A stretch of DNA of 64,000 nucleotides from an uncultured Clostridia bacterium (GTDB taxonomy: Bacteria > Bacillota > Clostridia > TANB77 > CAG-508). This document shows, piece after piece, positions 1 through 7,526 of the stretch (positions are counted from its first letter, which is position 1; every line of letters starts with the position of its first letter). Below the pieces are notes generated by a model. It did no database searches. It worked only from the letters and a program-made list of their open reading frames with translations, and was not told where the DNA came from. The position numbers and the translations under genes were made by a program. The DNA is taken from assembly GCA_934167965.1 (NCBI GenBank), contig CAKPMJ010000005.1, positions 1-64,000 of the forward strand, given 5' to 3'.

Positions 1-307
1 AACCTATTTTTGCACGGTTTCCACTTGAACCTATTTGTGCATGGTCTCCACTTGAACCTATTTGTGCACCGTATCCACTTGAACCTATTTGTGCACCGTA
101 TCCACTTGAACCTATTTTTGCACGGTTTCCACTTGAACCTATTTGTGCATGGTCTCCACTTGAACCTATTTGTGCACCGTATCCATCATTATCATTATTT
201 TCTCTTTTACTCTTTATTTCTTTTATCCAATCATATAATTTATCCGAAAAATCACTTATTAATTTAACTCCTAATTTTTCTATTAATCCTTCAAAAAAAT
301 CAAACAT
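1..307 (-). CDS. 9-residue-repeat protein, 3' end outside the window
   Basis: The gene reads leftward from ATG at 307, behind a strong AGGAGG site, and is still open at base 1, so at least 102 codons are present. About 40 residues of amphipathic, charged N-terminus (MFDFFEGLIEKLG...) lead into tandem 27-bp repeats. Each repeat encodes nine residues of the type GYGAQIGSS, GDHAQIGSS or GNRAKIGSS, and about seven copies are visible. Regular A-x-I and G-S-S spacing suggests a parallel beta-helix (inference). It lies at the far end of the prophage early operon. I do not recognise a function; structural or host-interaction roles are possible. Confidence 0.75.
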   Translation of the reverse strand, partial: MFDFFEGLIEKLGVKLISDFSDKLYDWIKEIKSKRENNDNDGYGAQIGSSGDHAQIGSSGNRAKIGSSGYGAQIGSSGYGAQIGSSGDHAQIGSSGNRAKIG

Positions 308-352
308 ATTATTCTCCTCCTACTTTATAGCAATTAGCCATATAACTTTCTT

Positions 353-820
353 TTATATTAATTTATCTGCCCAAATCAAATCATACATTTTGTGTTTTAC
401 TTTGTCATTGCAATAATCACTAACAGTTTGTCTGCTTATAAATAACTTTTTTTCAGCTTCTCTTGTTCCTTTGAAAATCTGTTTTATTTCTCCATTTTCC
501 ATTAATAATATTGTTTTTTGTTTTGCTAATGCTCCAGTTATTTTTCCAGCTTCTTTTCTCTTCATTATTTTTAAATTCTCTAGTCTATTGTCTAAAATAA
601 TTCCATTTACATGTACAACTACTTCATCTTTTTTTAATTTTCTATAAAAACTTTCAACAACTAATCTTGCAACATTTCTTTGTTTGCCATTAATTTTTAT
701 TATCTGTATACTTCCTTTTCTATATGTTCTTAATATTTTTTGATTTTTGTTCTTGTATACTTTCTTTATTCTTCCATTTACATCTATGTAATAATTAGTG
801 TCTTCTATTTGCCTCCACAT
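353..820 (-). CDS. Phage HNH/NUMOD-type protein, degenerate nuclease
   Basis: This 155-residue protein has an HNH_3-like core (VHVNGIILDNRLENLK, middle of the protein) and a C-terminal NUMOD1-like helix-turn-helix (GTREAEKKLFISRQTVSDYC). Relatives usually have a first catalytic His in a HRLV motif, and here the equivalent reads ARLV, so nuclease activity may be lost. I chose ATG at 820 because AAGGAGG lies just upstream; an ATG at 835 is in frame but overlaps the previous stop and has no good site. Free-standing HNH genes of this kind are common in phage genomes. Confidence 0.7.
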   Translation of the reverse strand: MWRQIEDTNYYIDVNGRIKKVYKNKNQKILRTYRKGSIQIIKINGKQRNVARLVVESFYRKLKKDEVVVHVNGIILDNRLENLKIMKRKEAGKITGALAKQKTILLMENGEIKQIFKGTREAEKKLFISRQTVSDYCNDKVKHKMYDLIWADKLI

Positions 821-831
821 GTTTTCCTCCT

Positions 832-1161
832 TCATTTAATTATTCTTAATTCCAAATCTGGATATTTCTTTTCAAACAGTTTATGTTTTAACTTAAATAC
901 ATCTGTCTGCATACCTTTTACATCTTCTACTATTGTTTTACCATTTTTTATGTACTTAAAATCCGCTACATATTCAATTTTTCTAAATGTTTTACCATTC
1001 TTTTTAAAACTATCTTGTAGCAAAAATTTTGGCTGCAATTCTAAATCAGTTATCGTTCCCGATCTTTCTAATAGTTTTAATTCTTTATATCTTTGACTTT
1101 CTCTTATACTGTCAAATACATACATATCAACTTGTACTTTTTTGTTTCTGTATTTATTCAT
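832..1161 (-). CDS. DUF1064 family phage protein (PD-(D/E)XK-like)
   Basis: This 109-residue protein matches the DUF1064 pattern: the region from YVADFKYIKNGK to IVEDVKG resembles the D...ExK catalytic arrangement of PD-(D/E)XK nucleases, followed by a KLFEKKYPDLEL tail. AGGAGG stands six bases before the ATG. It lies in the replication/recombination operon between the methyltransferase and the HNH-like gene. Family proteins are found in Bacillota phages and are probably nucleases, possibly acting on branched DNA. That activity is inferred from the fold and not shown here. Confidence 0.75.
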   Translation of the reverse strand: MNKYRNKKVQVDMYVFDSIRESQRYKELKLLERSGTITDLELQPKFLLQDSFKKNGKTFRKIEYVADFKYIKNGKTIVEDVKGMQTDVFKLKHKLFEKKYPDLELRIIK

Positions 1162-1171
1162 CTTTTGCCTC

Positions 1172-2011
1172 CTACAAATTACTTATATCTGTGTCAAAAC
1201 TTATTTGTCCATTTGCTAATATTCCATTTAATCTATCAATACTTATTTTGTGATATTTAGGATCTATTTCTATTCCTATGTATTTTCTGTCTAATTCTTT
1301 AGCAGCAACACATGTTGTTCCACTTCCGCTAAAACAATCTAAAACTATATCTCCTTTATTGCTTGAATTTATAATTAAATTTTTTATTATATTTATTGGC
1401 TTTATTGTAGGATGTTTATATTTGTCTTTATCAGTTTTATTAATGTTTGTAACATAATATTTTCTTTTTGTTTCATAATCTCCTTTCAGTGGAACACCAC
1501 TTTCTCTTGCAAATATGCAATATTCAGTATCATTTGCATAAGTATTATTCATAGTAGGTAATGGGTTTGTCTTATGCCATGTTAATATTTCTATATTACA
1601 ATTTTTGTCTAAATAATGTTTTAATAATGGTTCTACTTGATGTTTACTACACCATATATAAATATTTATTTTTTTCATTATTCTATCTAATTCATTTAAT
1701 AATTCTAAATCAAAACCACTACTTATATGTTTTATTTCTTCTCTTGATTTTTTCTTATCTTCCCATACTCTTTTTTGACCTTCATTTTTATATTCTTTGT
1801 TCTTTTTAAATGAATTTGTATTTGTTGACACTTTATAATATTCTTCATGATAACTTCTCTTTTTAGTTCCAAAACAACCTGCACCACCTCCAGTTGTATA
1901 TTCGTATGGTGGGTCTGTAACAATTAAATCTATTGAATTATTAGGAATATCTTTTATCAATTCATAACTATCACCTAATGTTATTGTATTTACCATATTT
2001 TCAAAACTCAT
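1172..2011 (-). CDS. Phage DNA methyltransferase, beta class (N6-adenine or N4-cytosine)
   Basis: This 279-residue amino-methyltransferase carries the catalytic motif DPPY at residues 33-36, while the SAM-binding motif (LDCFSGSGTTCVAA) comes near the C-terminus at about 225-232. That order is the beta class. The HPTIKP segment just before the SAM motif is typical of phage adenine methyltransferases. The start codon overlaps the stop of the small upstream ORF (ATGA), so translation is probably coupled. No cognate restriction enzyme is adjacent, so it is probably an orphan enzyme for self-protection or regulation. Confidence 0.85.
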   Translation of the reverse strand: MSFENMVNTITLGDSYELIKDIPNNSIDLIVTDPPYEYTTGGGAGCFGTKKRSYHEEYYKVSTNTNSFKKNKEYKNEGQKRVWEDKKKSREEIKHISSGFDLELLNELDRIMKKINIYIWCSKHQVEPLLKHYLDKNCNIEILTWHKTNPLPTMNNTYANDTEYCIFARESGVPLKGDYETKRKYYVTNINKTDKDKYKHPTIKPINIIKNLIINSSNKGDIVLDCFSGSGTTCVAAKELDRKYIGIEIDPKYHKISIDRLNGILANGQISFDTDISNL

Positions 2012-2160
2012 AACTTTATCCTTTCTTGTATGCCTAAAATCTCTTTACAGACATTTAGTCCGTCCTTACCCTCAAACTTTTTATAATAATTACACTGTTC
2101 TGCACCTATCCAGTCTTTTTCTGTTAGTCCGACACATCCGCGTACATACTCCTTTTTCAA
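2008..2160 (-). CDS. Small phage protein, 50 aa, probable TTG start
   Basis: This unrecognised small frame reads KKEYVRGCVGLTEKDWIG..., with Cys residues at positions 9, 23 and 38. Its TGA stop overlaps the ATG of the methyltransferase by four bases, which argues that it is translated. There is no ATG in frame. TTG at 2160 is the best start, with only a weak GAAAG upstream. A competing 29-residue frame starting with ATG just after the preceding gene overlaps it in another phase, so a frameshift or alternative start cannot be excluded. Confidence 0.5.
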   Translation of the reverse strand: MKKEYVRGCVGLTEKDWIGAEQCNYYKKFEGKDGLNVCKEILGIQERIKL

Positions 2161-2182
2161 ATATTTTACATTCTTTCATAAG

Positions 2183-2437
2183 CTAGTCCAGCCTGGGTAT
2201 GTGATTCATATTCTCTGCTATCATGCTGTCAACTAACACAAATTCATCATAAAATACTTTTTCATTAAATCTATTTACACCTGTTTTATGAACATTTTTT
2301 ATCACATATCCATCCTCTCGCAATTGTCTTATGTATTCACTTAATCTTGTATTTCCCAATTTATCTATTGCTTCTTTTGTTGTTATCTTTCCGTTTTCTT
2401 TTAAATAATTTATTAATCTTGCTTTATGTCCTTTCAT
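2183..2437 (-). CDS. Phage winged-helix DNA-binding protein (HTH_39-like)
   Basis: This 84-residue protein is almost entirely one winged helix: RLINYLKENGKITTKEAIDK, then NTRLSEYIRQLREDGYVI, then a beta wing. It resembles the HTH_39 family that sits in phage replication operons next to replisome organisers. AAGGAGAG precedes the ATG. Its role is probably transcriptional or in replication control, and no target is visible. It follows the replisome organiser after 16 bases and precedes the small TTG-start ORF. Confidence 0.75.
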   Translation of the reverse strand: MKGHKARLINYLKENGKITTKEAIDKLGNTRLSEYIRQLREDGYVIKNVHKTGVNRFNEKVFYDEFVLVDSMIAENMNHIPRLD

Positions 2438-2453
2438 TTGTTTTCACTCTCCT

Positions 2454-3215
2454 TTAATTACTATACAAAAAATCTAAATTTTTATATGTCCTTTGCTCAA
2501 AATTGCTATTACTCTTTAGCTTTTTATTATCTCTTTTAGCATCCTCTAATGTTTTTATCCCTGCTTTTTGCCAATTGTTCAATATTGCTTTTATATACTG
2601 CATTGTCTTTTTATTTGCTTCGACACTTATTTGCATAGCATATATTATTAAATCCGTTGGCATTTCTTTTGCATAATCTGATAACACTTCTAAACCATGA
2701 GGTGTTATTAAACCTATATTGTTATTATAAAAATCAATAACTTCTTTTAGACCGTCAACACAACTGTCGTCTATTATTGTTATATTCTTATCATTCTTTA
2801 TATTCTTTTCATTCTTGTTTGTTGTTATTTGTTTGTTATTTGTTTGTTGATTGTTTGTTAATGGATTGTTACTTTGTTTGTTATTTTGCTTGTTATTTTC
2901 TTTTATATCAACTTGATAATCGTTGAATTTTTCAATAGTTATCAATGTATTTTTGTTTGTTGTTTTTATTGTTATTTCGTTTGTTGATTTTAGCTTTTTT
3001 AGTGCTGTCCTTGTCTGCTGAATCGTCAAACCTACATCATCAGCAAGATGTTCTATTGACGTTAATTTCTGTCCTCTCAAAACAGTTTGTCCTCTCCATT
3101 TTTGTTCTTTATGATTAACTGTTAATAAAAGATGTAAAAATATTATCTTTACATTTGTATCGTTGTACCACTCCCAATCAACCATTTTTCTATGTAACTT
3201 TATCCAACCTTCCAT
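2454..3215 (-). CDS. Phage replisome organiser with DnaD-like C-terminus
   Basis: This 253-residue protein has an N-terminal phage replisome organiser domain (MEGWIKLHRKMVDWEWY..., residues 1-100), a low-complexity Asn/Lys/Gln/Thr linker (about 105-150) and a C-terminal DnaD-like helical domain (VIDFYNNNIGLITPHGLEVL to IKAILNNWQKAGI). Such proteins bind the phage origin and help load the host helicase. I chose ATG at 3215 because AGAGGA precedes it and because homologues start with MEGWIK; an in-frame ATG at 3266 lacks a site. No separate helicase loader is present in the window. Confidence 0.85.
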   Translation of the reverse strand: MEGWIKLHRKMVDWEWYNDTNVKIIFLHLLLTVNHKEQKWRGQTVLRGQKLTSIEHLADDVGLTIQQTRTALKKLKSTNEITIKTTNKNTLITIEKFNDYQVDIKENNKQNNKQSNNPLTNNQQTNNKQITTNKNEKNIKNDKNITIIDDSCVDGLKEVIDFYNNNIGLITPHGLEVLSDYAKEMPTDLIIYAMQISVEANKKTMQYIKAILNNWQKAGIKTLEDAKRDNKKLKSNSNFEQRTYKNLDFLYSN

Positions 3216-3286
3216 ATTATTTATCCTCTTCATTATTTTTTTTGTAAAAATTAAGGGATAAAACATCTGTCTTATCCCTGGTTGTT

Positions 3287-3595
3287 TTAATATTTTTTAT
3301 AAATTAAATTTTCTTTATTCCAATCTTTATATAAACTACTTAAATGTCTTTCTATCTTATTTTTTATATATTCTTTTATTTCTGTATTATTTCCGTTGTC
3401 ATAAGCATTATGGCAATTCCAACACATAGTTACTACATTTTCAGGTATTCCTAGTCCTCCTTGAGCTCTTGTTATATAATGAGAATTAGGCATCGCATAT
3501 GGACTTCCACAAATGATGCAACAGTGATTATCTCTTTCCCATACAATCTTTTTTACTTTATGTGGAATATCACAAGCTTTACTTCTTTTGCTCAT
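3287..3595 (-). CDS. Phage HNH endonuclease
   Basis: This 102-residue HNH protein has a CIICG zinc knuckle, a SHYITRAQGG core, and VTMCWNCHNAYDNG with the second Cys pair and final His/Asn. All metal and catalytic positions look intact. Its start lies inside the end of the NinB-like reading frame. Phage HNH proteins cut DNA during packaging or recombination. Here the gene stands between recombination genes and the replisome organiser, so a DNA-processing role in replication is likely (inference). Confidence 0.8.
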   Translation of the reverse strand: MSKRSKACDIPHKVKKIVWERDNHCCIICGSPYAMPNSHYITRAQGGLGIPENVVTMCWNCHNAYDNGNNTEIKEYIKNKIERHLSSLYKDWNKENLIYKKY

Positions 3596-4056
3596 TTTTA
3601 CCCCAGCTTTCTAATAAATTATTTATTTCTGCATCTGATTTTGTTTCTATGTCTAACTGCTTACATTCTTGTACTATTAATTCAATTAATTTGCTCATTT
3701 CTGACGTGTTATAAACACTAGATCCATAATATGTAACTATATTTGTAAAACCGCTCTAATTTGCTTTTCATCGTTTCTGTTATCCAACCTAAACCGTGAT
3801 TACTCCATGCTTGTCTAAATCTTTCTACTGCTTCATTCTTGACTGGTATAATTTCATAACTTCCAATATTCTTAATTAAATCTCTATATATCTCTTCTTT
3901 TGGGATGTGTAATTTATCTTGTAGTTTTCCCAATAAAACCCAACAATAAGCATTACTATCTAAGCTCCTTTTAGGTCTATATTCTTTTATTTCAAACTGT
4001 TTATCTTTTGCTTGTTCTAGTAAATAAGTTATTATTTTATTACTTGTTCCTATCAT
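3579..4056 (-). pseudogene. NinB-like phage recombination protein, +1 frameshift
   Basis: The frame from ATG 4056 (AGGAGG site) encodes the RSLDSNAYCWVLLGKL and GLGWITE segments found in NinB-like proteins of Clostridia phages, but it stops at 3718. The expected continuation (TYYGSSVYNTSEMSKLIE and onward) lies one base out of phase and runs to a TAA at 3579-3581. Removing one A from the plus-strand AAAA run at 3747-3750 restores a single ~158-residue protein. It is either a genuine recent mutation, a programmed shift, or a homopolymer sequence error. The family name is moderately certain; the frame break is clear. Confidence 0.75.
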
Positions 4057-4064
4057 ATTGCCTC

Positions 4065-4211
4065 CTAAAATGGTAAATCCTCATATTCTGTATTTAATTT
4101 TTCAATTTCAGATATCATATCTAGGACTCCTTTTGTCTTTATTAAATCAGTCATTTTTTCAGTTTTTTGCATTAATCCTTTAAAATCTTCCCACATTTTT
4201 TTATAATCCAT
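4065..4211 (-). CDS. Small phage protein, 48 aa
   Basis: The ORF reads MDYKKMWEDFKGLMQKTEK... and is charged and mainly helical. A strong GAGGGG site six bases before the ATG lies inside the end of the MBL-fold gene, and its TAG precedes the AGGAGG of the NinB-like gene. I recognise no family. Tight packing and good initiation signals support it as a real gene. Confidence 0.65.
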   Translation of the reverse strand: MDYKKMWEDFKGLMQKTEKMTDLIKTKGVLDMISEIEKLNTEYEDLPF

Positions 4212-4213
4212 AA

Positions 4214-4852
4214 TTAACCCCTCTCTATATGTTGGTGCATTAAAACATACTCTGAATTTTCTCCCATATTATTCAATAAAAATTCACTTGCTTGTTGTTT
4301 ACTTAAATGACTTTCTTTTGCTCTAAATTCATAGACAAATTTGCAGTCTTGTTGCTTTTCTTTTATTCTTTCTTCTATCTCGTCTTCGTCATAATTGCCC
4401 TCAACAAGATATAAATCATAATTTTTAGCACTTATTCCTTCGACTGTTTTTGTGTCTGTCATATATATAACTTTATAATCGTTAAATAGTAATCTATAGC
4501 CACATTGTGGTACATCATGATATAATTTAATAGGTACAACTTTAAATAGCTTATAATCGTATCTCGTACCAATCTGAAGTACATCTATGTTCTTTCTTTC
4601 AACTCCACATTCTAAAAGTGGTTTTAATAGCCATTCACAACAAGCAAATCTTAAGGTTGGTCTTTCTTGAACCAATCTCTTTATTGTTTCTTTCTTAAAA
4701 TGGTCCGAATGAATATGTGTTAATAACACTATTTTTAATTTTTTATAATATTTTTCTAATTTCTTAAAAGTAACTCCACAATCTATTAAAATTATGTCTT
4801 TAATTATTGTTGCATTTCCTGTACTGCAACTTGATATAATTTTATAGTTCAT
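4214..4852 (-). CDS. MBL-fold metallohydrolase of phage recombination operon
   Basis: This 212-residue protein has the metallo-beta-lactamase-fold signature LTHIHSDHF (HxHxDH) at about residues 44-52, a later metal-ligand region (YMTDT, about 130) and a C-terminal HQH. Start and stop of neighbouring genes overlap: its ATG lies within the last codons of bet. Phage MBL-fold proteins commonly follow Bet/RecT genes in Bacillota phages and are thought to act on nucleic acid or phosphodiesters. The exact substrate is unknown. Confidence 0.8.
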   Translation of the reverse strand: MNYKIISSCSTGNATIIKDIILIDCGVTFKKLEKYYKKLKIVLLTHIHSDHFKKETIKRLVQERPTLRFACCEWLLKPLLECGVERKNIDVLQIGTRYDYKLFKVVPIKLYHDVPQCGYRLLFNDYKVIYMTDTKTVEGISAKNYDLYLVEGNYDEDEIEERIKEKQQDCKFVYEFRAKESHLSKQQASEFLLNNMGENSEYVLMHQHIERG

Positions 4853-5525
4853 TCATTGATACCTCTTTTGTATCTTCTATTTGTTCTTCTATTTCTGCTT
4901 GTACTTCAATAGGATCTTGTTGTGGAATTTCTTGTTGCATTTCTTCTGCCTCATACATTCCTGCTAAATCTTCAACAAATGTTTCTCTTAAGGCTCTGAC
5001 TTTTGCAACTTTTTCAACCATTGTTGCTCCTTTACTTCCCCAGTTTGAATTTAGTTGTCCTTGTCCTGTCTTTTGTGCTACCTCATTAAAACTTACGCTT
5101 GAATATGTAGGATGTGTCCAGTCTTTTCTAAATACTCTAGCCCAACCACCTACGAGTTGTTCTGTTCCCAATCTAAATGTTCCTTGTCTTTCTTCTACTG
5201 TTCCATCATCTTTTTGAACTATGATTCCACTTTCCATTCCGTCATAATTTGGATTTAGCACTGCTCTTTTTAATATTGCATCTTTTCCAACAACTAATTG
5301 TGCAGGGACACCCGCTTTATATTTGATTAAATATGCTTCTCTTAAAAATGGATTTAATTTTCTAACTTTGCAAAGTTCTGTAAATAGTTTAAATTCTTGA
5401 TTTGTTATTTTTGCATCTGTTCCTACTATATATTCTTGTACTATACTTGGTGTTAGTTTTATTTCATTTCCGTCAATATCAAATTTGACCATTAATTCAT
5501 TATTTTTTTGTACTTCATTACTCAT
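4842..5525 (-). CDS. bet: Phage recombination protein Bet (RecT/Red-beta superfamily)
   Basis: This 227-residue single-strand annealing protein has the conserved stretches ELCKVRKLNPFLREAYLIKY, LVVGKDAILKRA, NPNYDGMESGII and WARVFRKDWTHPTY, and a central K-x-A-x-V-x-A-L-R segment. The C-terminal 35 residues are acidic and Gln/Glu-rich. ATG 5525 is preferred because GGAGG lies upstream; a longer frame starts at 5540. It follows the DUF1351 gene with an 8-base overlap. Bet proteins anneal complementary strands during phage replication and recombination. Confidence 0.9.
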   Translation of the reverse strand: MSNEVQKNNELMVKFDIDGNEIKLTPSIVQEYIVGTDAKITNQEFKLFTELCKVRKLNPFLREAYLIKYKAGVPAQLVVGKDAILKRAVLNPNYDGMESGIIVQKDDGTVEERQGTFRLGTEQLVGGWARVFRKDWTHPTYSSVSFNEVAQKTGQGQLNSNWGSKGATMVEKVAKVRALRETFVEDLAGMYEAEEMQQEIPQQDPIEVQAEIEEQIEDTKEVSMNEL

Positions 5526-6351
5526 AATCGTAACCTCCACTTTCTAAAAATTGTTTTAATTCTCTTAATTTTGTTCTTGTTCCTCTTACTGTAAATTTTA
5601 ATGTTAATATTTCTTCACTCTCTTCTTTTGGTTGTTCTAATGGTTTATTAAATACATTTTCTAATTGTTCATAACTTTTTTGAGTTATTTCATGATTTTC
5701 GTTCATTTCAATATGTACTACTTTTTGTTCTTGCCTTTTCTTTTCTTCTTCAATAGCCTTAAATCTATTTGTCACACTTGTTATCGCCTGTGATACATTT
5801 AACGATTGTTTGTATTCCACTAATATTTCTGTTTTATGTTCTTGTGTTTCAATAAGTTTTAAATCATCTATTATTTTGTCTATAAATTGTTTTGCTTGTT
5901 CTTTTAAATTTTTCATACTTGCTGATAATGTTACATTTATTCTTGCTTGTCCATATTCAATAAAATCAATATTATTAGCTGTTTTGTATTCTTCAAAATA
6001 ATCCTTTATCTCATTTTCTTTCTTTGCTTTTAATTCATTCTCTATATTGTCAATTCTTCCTTTTAAAATTATATCTGCATTTCTGAATTTATCTGATATA
6101 CATTGTTTATAAATATCTTCGAAATTATTGTATGGTTTCATTATTTGCTCTTTTACTGTTTTTCTTTGTATTTCAAACTCTTTATAATCCTTATTTAAAT
6201 TTGCCCTCAGGTCTTTTATTATTTTTACATTTTCTTCTGTGCAAACCAAACTTGTCGCATTTTTTACTCTCTCATCTATAACTTTACTTATACTTTTTAA
6301 CTGTTCTTCTATTATTGGTATTTGCTTTACTTGAATTAAATCTTTAATCAT
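5518..6351 (-). CDS. DUF1351 family phage protein (Bet partner)
   Basis: This 277-residue protein is mostly coiled coil, with long alpha-helical Lys/Glu segments and the DUF1351-type segments LRANLNKDYKEFEIQRKTVK and EFRNADIILKGRID-like regions. The C-terminus (LKFTVRGTRTKLRELKQFLE) resembles a small beta-alpha domain ending in a helix. DUF1351 genes regularly precede bet/recT in Bacillota phages and are suspected recombination accessories, an equivalent of the exonuclease partner slot. The ATG overlaps the stop of the upstream 41-aa ORF, implying coupling. Confidence 0.8.
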   Translation of the reverse strand: MIKDLIQVKQIPIIEEQLKSISKVIDERVKNATSLVCTEENVKIIKDLRANLNKDYKEFEIQRKTVKEQIMKPYNNFEDIYKQCISDKFRNADIILKGRIDNIENELKAKKENEIKDYFEEYKTANNIDFIEYGQARINVTLSASMKNLKEQAKQFIDKIIDDLKLIETQEHKTEILVEYKQSLNVSQAITSVTNRFKAIEEEKKRQEQKVVHIEMNENHEITQKSYEQLENVFNKPLEQPKEESEEILTLKFTVRGTRTKLRELKQFLESGGYDYE

Positions 6352-6469
6352 TTTCTATATCCTCCCAATTTTCATCATCTCTTTCTGCTAATGCATTCAT
6401 TCTTCTGTCATATTCGTCAAAATCTATGTCATCTTCGATATAATCTAATACCATTTTATTTTCTAACAT
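6344..6469 (-). CDS. Small acidic phage protein, 41 aa
   Basis: The ORF reads MLENKMVLDYIEDDIDFDEY... and is strongly acidic. A perfect AAGGAGG stands four bases before the ATG, and the stop overlaps the start of the DUF1351 gene. No family is recognised. It may be a small regulator or DNA mimic, but that is speculation based only on charge. Confidence 0.65.
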   Translation of the reverse strand: MLENKMVLDYIEDDIDFDEYDRRMNALAERDDENWEDIEND

Positions 6470-6478
6470 TATTCCTCC

Positions 6479-6519
6479 TTGACTTCTCTTTACAATTCGT
6501 GCTATAATATGTAAAGAGA
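6479..6519 (+). promoter_or_regulatory. Plus-strand promoter with inverted-repeat operator inside the leftward operon
   Basis: TTGACT (6479-6484) and TATAAT (6503-6508) are separated by 18 bases. A 10-bp inverted repeat (TCTCTTTACA at 6485-6494, TGTAAAGAGA at 6510-6519) flanks the -10 box. The promoter points right, against every surrounding gene. It could drive an antisense RNA over the 93-aa gene, or the repeat could simply be a hairpin in the leftward mRNA. Confidence 0.45.
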
Positions 6520-6544
6520 ATGTTTATTTAAATATTTTTTTGAG

Positions 6545-6826
6545 TTATCTATTCCCGTCTAAAGTTGTAGATAGCTCTTTTCTTATGTTATTTCTAAATT
6601 CTAATAAGTCTTTATATGTTCCATATGGTTTGCTTAGTGCTTGTTTCATTTTAAATAATTTTCTATGTTGCTGACAATTTTCTAAATGTTCATCTTCTAG
6701 CTCATTCCTCAAACTTACATTTTCATTACTTACTTTTTTATTTTCAGCTTTTAGCTTTTTATTTTCTTCTTGTAGATTTCCTATTAATGCCTCCATATTT
6801 TTTAATCTAGATCTTTTTATAAACAT
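6545..6826 (-). CDS. Coiled-coil phage protein, 93 aa
   Basis: Residues 10-50 form a heptad coiled coil (MEALIGNLQEENKKLKAENK...), followed by a basic helical tail. AAGGAGG precedes the ATG. It has the look of a small phage DNA-packaging or transcription accessory, but no family is recognised. It lies in the string of small early ORFs between the Cro-like gene and the recombination module. Confidence 0.65.
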   Translation of the reverse strand: MFIKRSRLKNMEALIGNLQEENKKLKAENKKVSNENVSLRNELEDEHLENCQQHRKLFKMKQALSKPYGTYKDLLEFRNNIRKELSTTLDGNR

Positions 6827-6838
6827 TGTTTTACCTCC

Positions 6839-6967
6839 TTATTTTCTTATTTTTTCTTCACATACAAATAAAATTTGTTGTAGTATTTCTCTTAATTCAG
6901 CTTCATTATGAAATTCATCTATGTCTGAAATAAGATCTTTGATTTGTTCATATCCTGATTTATCCAT
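6839..6967 (-). CDS. Small phage protein, 42 aa
   Basis: The ORF reads MDKSGYEQIKDLISDIDEF... and is acidic and helical. GGAGATGAG lies before the ATG, and the start overlaps the end of the 58-aa membrane ORF. The stop overlaps the ribosome-binding site of the coiled-coil gene. No family is recognised. Confidence 0.6.
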   Translation of the reverse strand: MDKSGYEQIKDLISDIDEFHNEAELREILQQILFVCEEKIRK

Positions 6968-7136
6968 TCTTCTCATCTCCTTCCTTCCAATTTTTAAATT
7001 TATGATTTATGTATAAAAAGTTAATTGCAAGTAATGATATTTGAATAAAAAGTATTATCAATCTTATTTTTAATGTTTTTACTATTAAACAAATTACACA
7101 TAATATCCAAACTATTAATGTTAATATGCACACCAT
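6960..7136 (-). CDS. Small membrane protein, 58 aa, two transmembrane helices
   Basis: Two hydrophobic helices (about residues 3-19 and 25-43) are separated by a basic turn (KTLKIR) and followed by a charged tail (KNWKEGDEKNG). AAAGGAGAAA stands before the ATG. Small two-helix proteins in phage early operons can act in superinfection exclusion or as holin-like products; nothing here decides between these. Confidence 0.6.
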   Translation of the reverse strand: MVCILTLIVWILCVICLIVKTLKIRLIILFIQISLLAINFLYINHKFKNWKEGDEKNG

Positions 7137-7235
7137 CTTTTTCTCCTTTTCTTGTTTATTTTTATCGTTTTCGGATTGTTTACATTAACTATGTCTGCTA
7201 TGAATGAATTACATTACAGACATCCATTTATTTTC

Positions 7236-7382
7236 TCACTTCTTGATGTTCTTATTATTCTTGCACAATGTATTCTTTCTAATAAAATAAATAGTGCTCT
7301 TGATTATTGCTTTGATAAGAAGTATGATGGGAAAAAACAAAAACCCTAAAATAAAACCACCGTATAATCTTACAAAATCCAT
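7236..7382 (-). CDS. Small membrane protein, 48 aa
   Basis: One hydrophobic helix (about residues 8-25) is followed by a basic tail (KAIIKSTIYFIRKNTLCKNN). AAGGAGAAG lies upstream of the ATG, at slightly long spacing. It follows the 42-aa membrane ORF by 15 bases. No family is recognised. Confidence 0.5.
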   Translation of the reverse strand: MDFVRLYGGFILGFLFFPIILLIKAIIKSTIYFIRKNTLCKNNKNIKK

Positions 7383-7397
7383 ATTTTCATCTTCTCC

Positions 7398-7526
7398 TTA
7401 CTTATACACTGTCATCTGATTAAATGACCAAACTACGAACATTACTGAACTTGAATATACTGTTAAAAATACTACTGCTCGTCCAATTAATTCATATATT
7501 TTATTTCTTCTGTTTCTCTTTTTCAT
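7398..7526 (-). CDS. Small membrane protein, 42 aa
   Basis: A basic start (MKKRNRRNK) is followed by one transmembrane helix (about residues 14-35). AAGGAGATG lies before the ATG, and the start overlaps the stop of the preceding 49-aa ORF by four bases (ATGA). No family is recognised; it is part of the early small-ORF string. Confidence 0.55.
   Translation of the reverse strand: MKKRNRRNKIYELIGRAVVFLTVYSSSVMFVVWSFNQMTVYK

Noticed and set aside
1..190. CRISPR array from regular repeats
   Set aside because: Repeats are 27 bp and contiguous without spacers, and they keep an open reading frame.
10..267. Plus-strand frame of 85 codons across the 27-bp repeats
   Set aside because: It is the antisense reading of the repeat gene; the minus frame has a strong ribosome-binding site and a sensible protein.
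7152..7349. Plus-strand 65-codon frame with a hydrophobic start
   Set aside because: It has no ribosome-binding site, opposes the early operon and overlaps a better minus-strand ORF (7236-7382).
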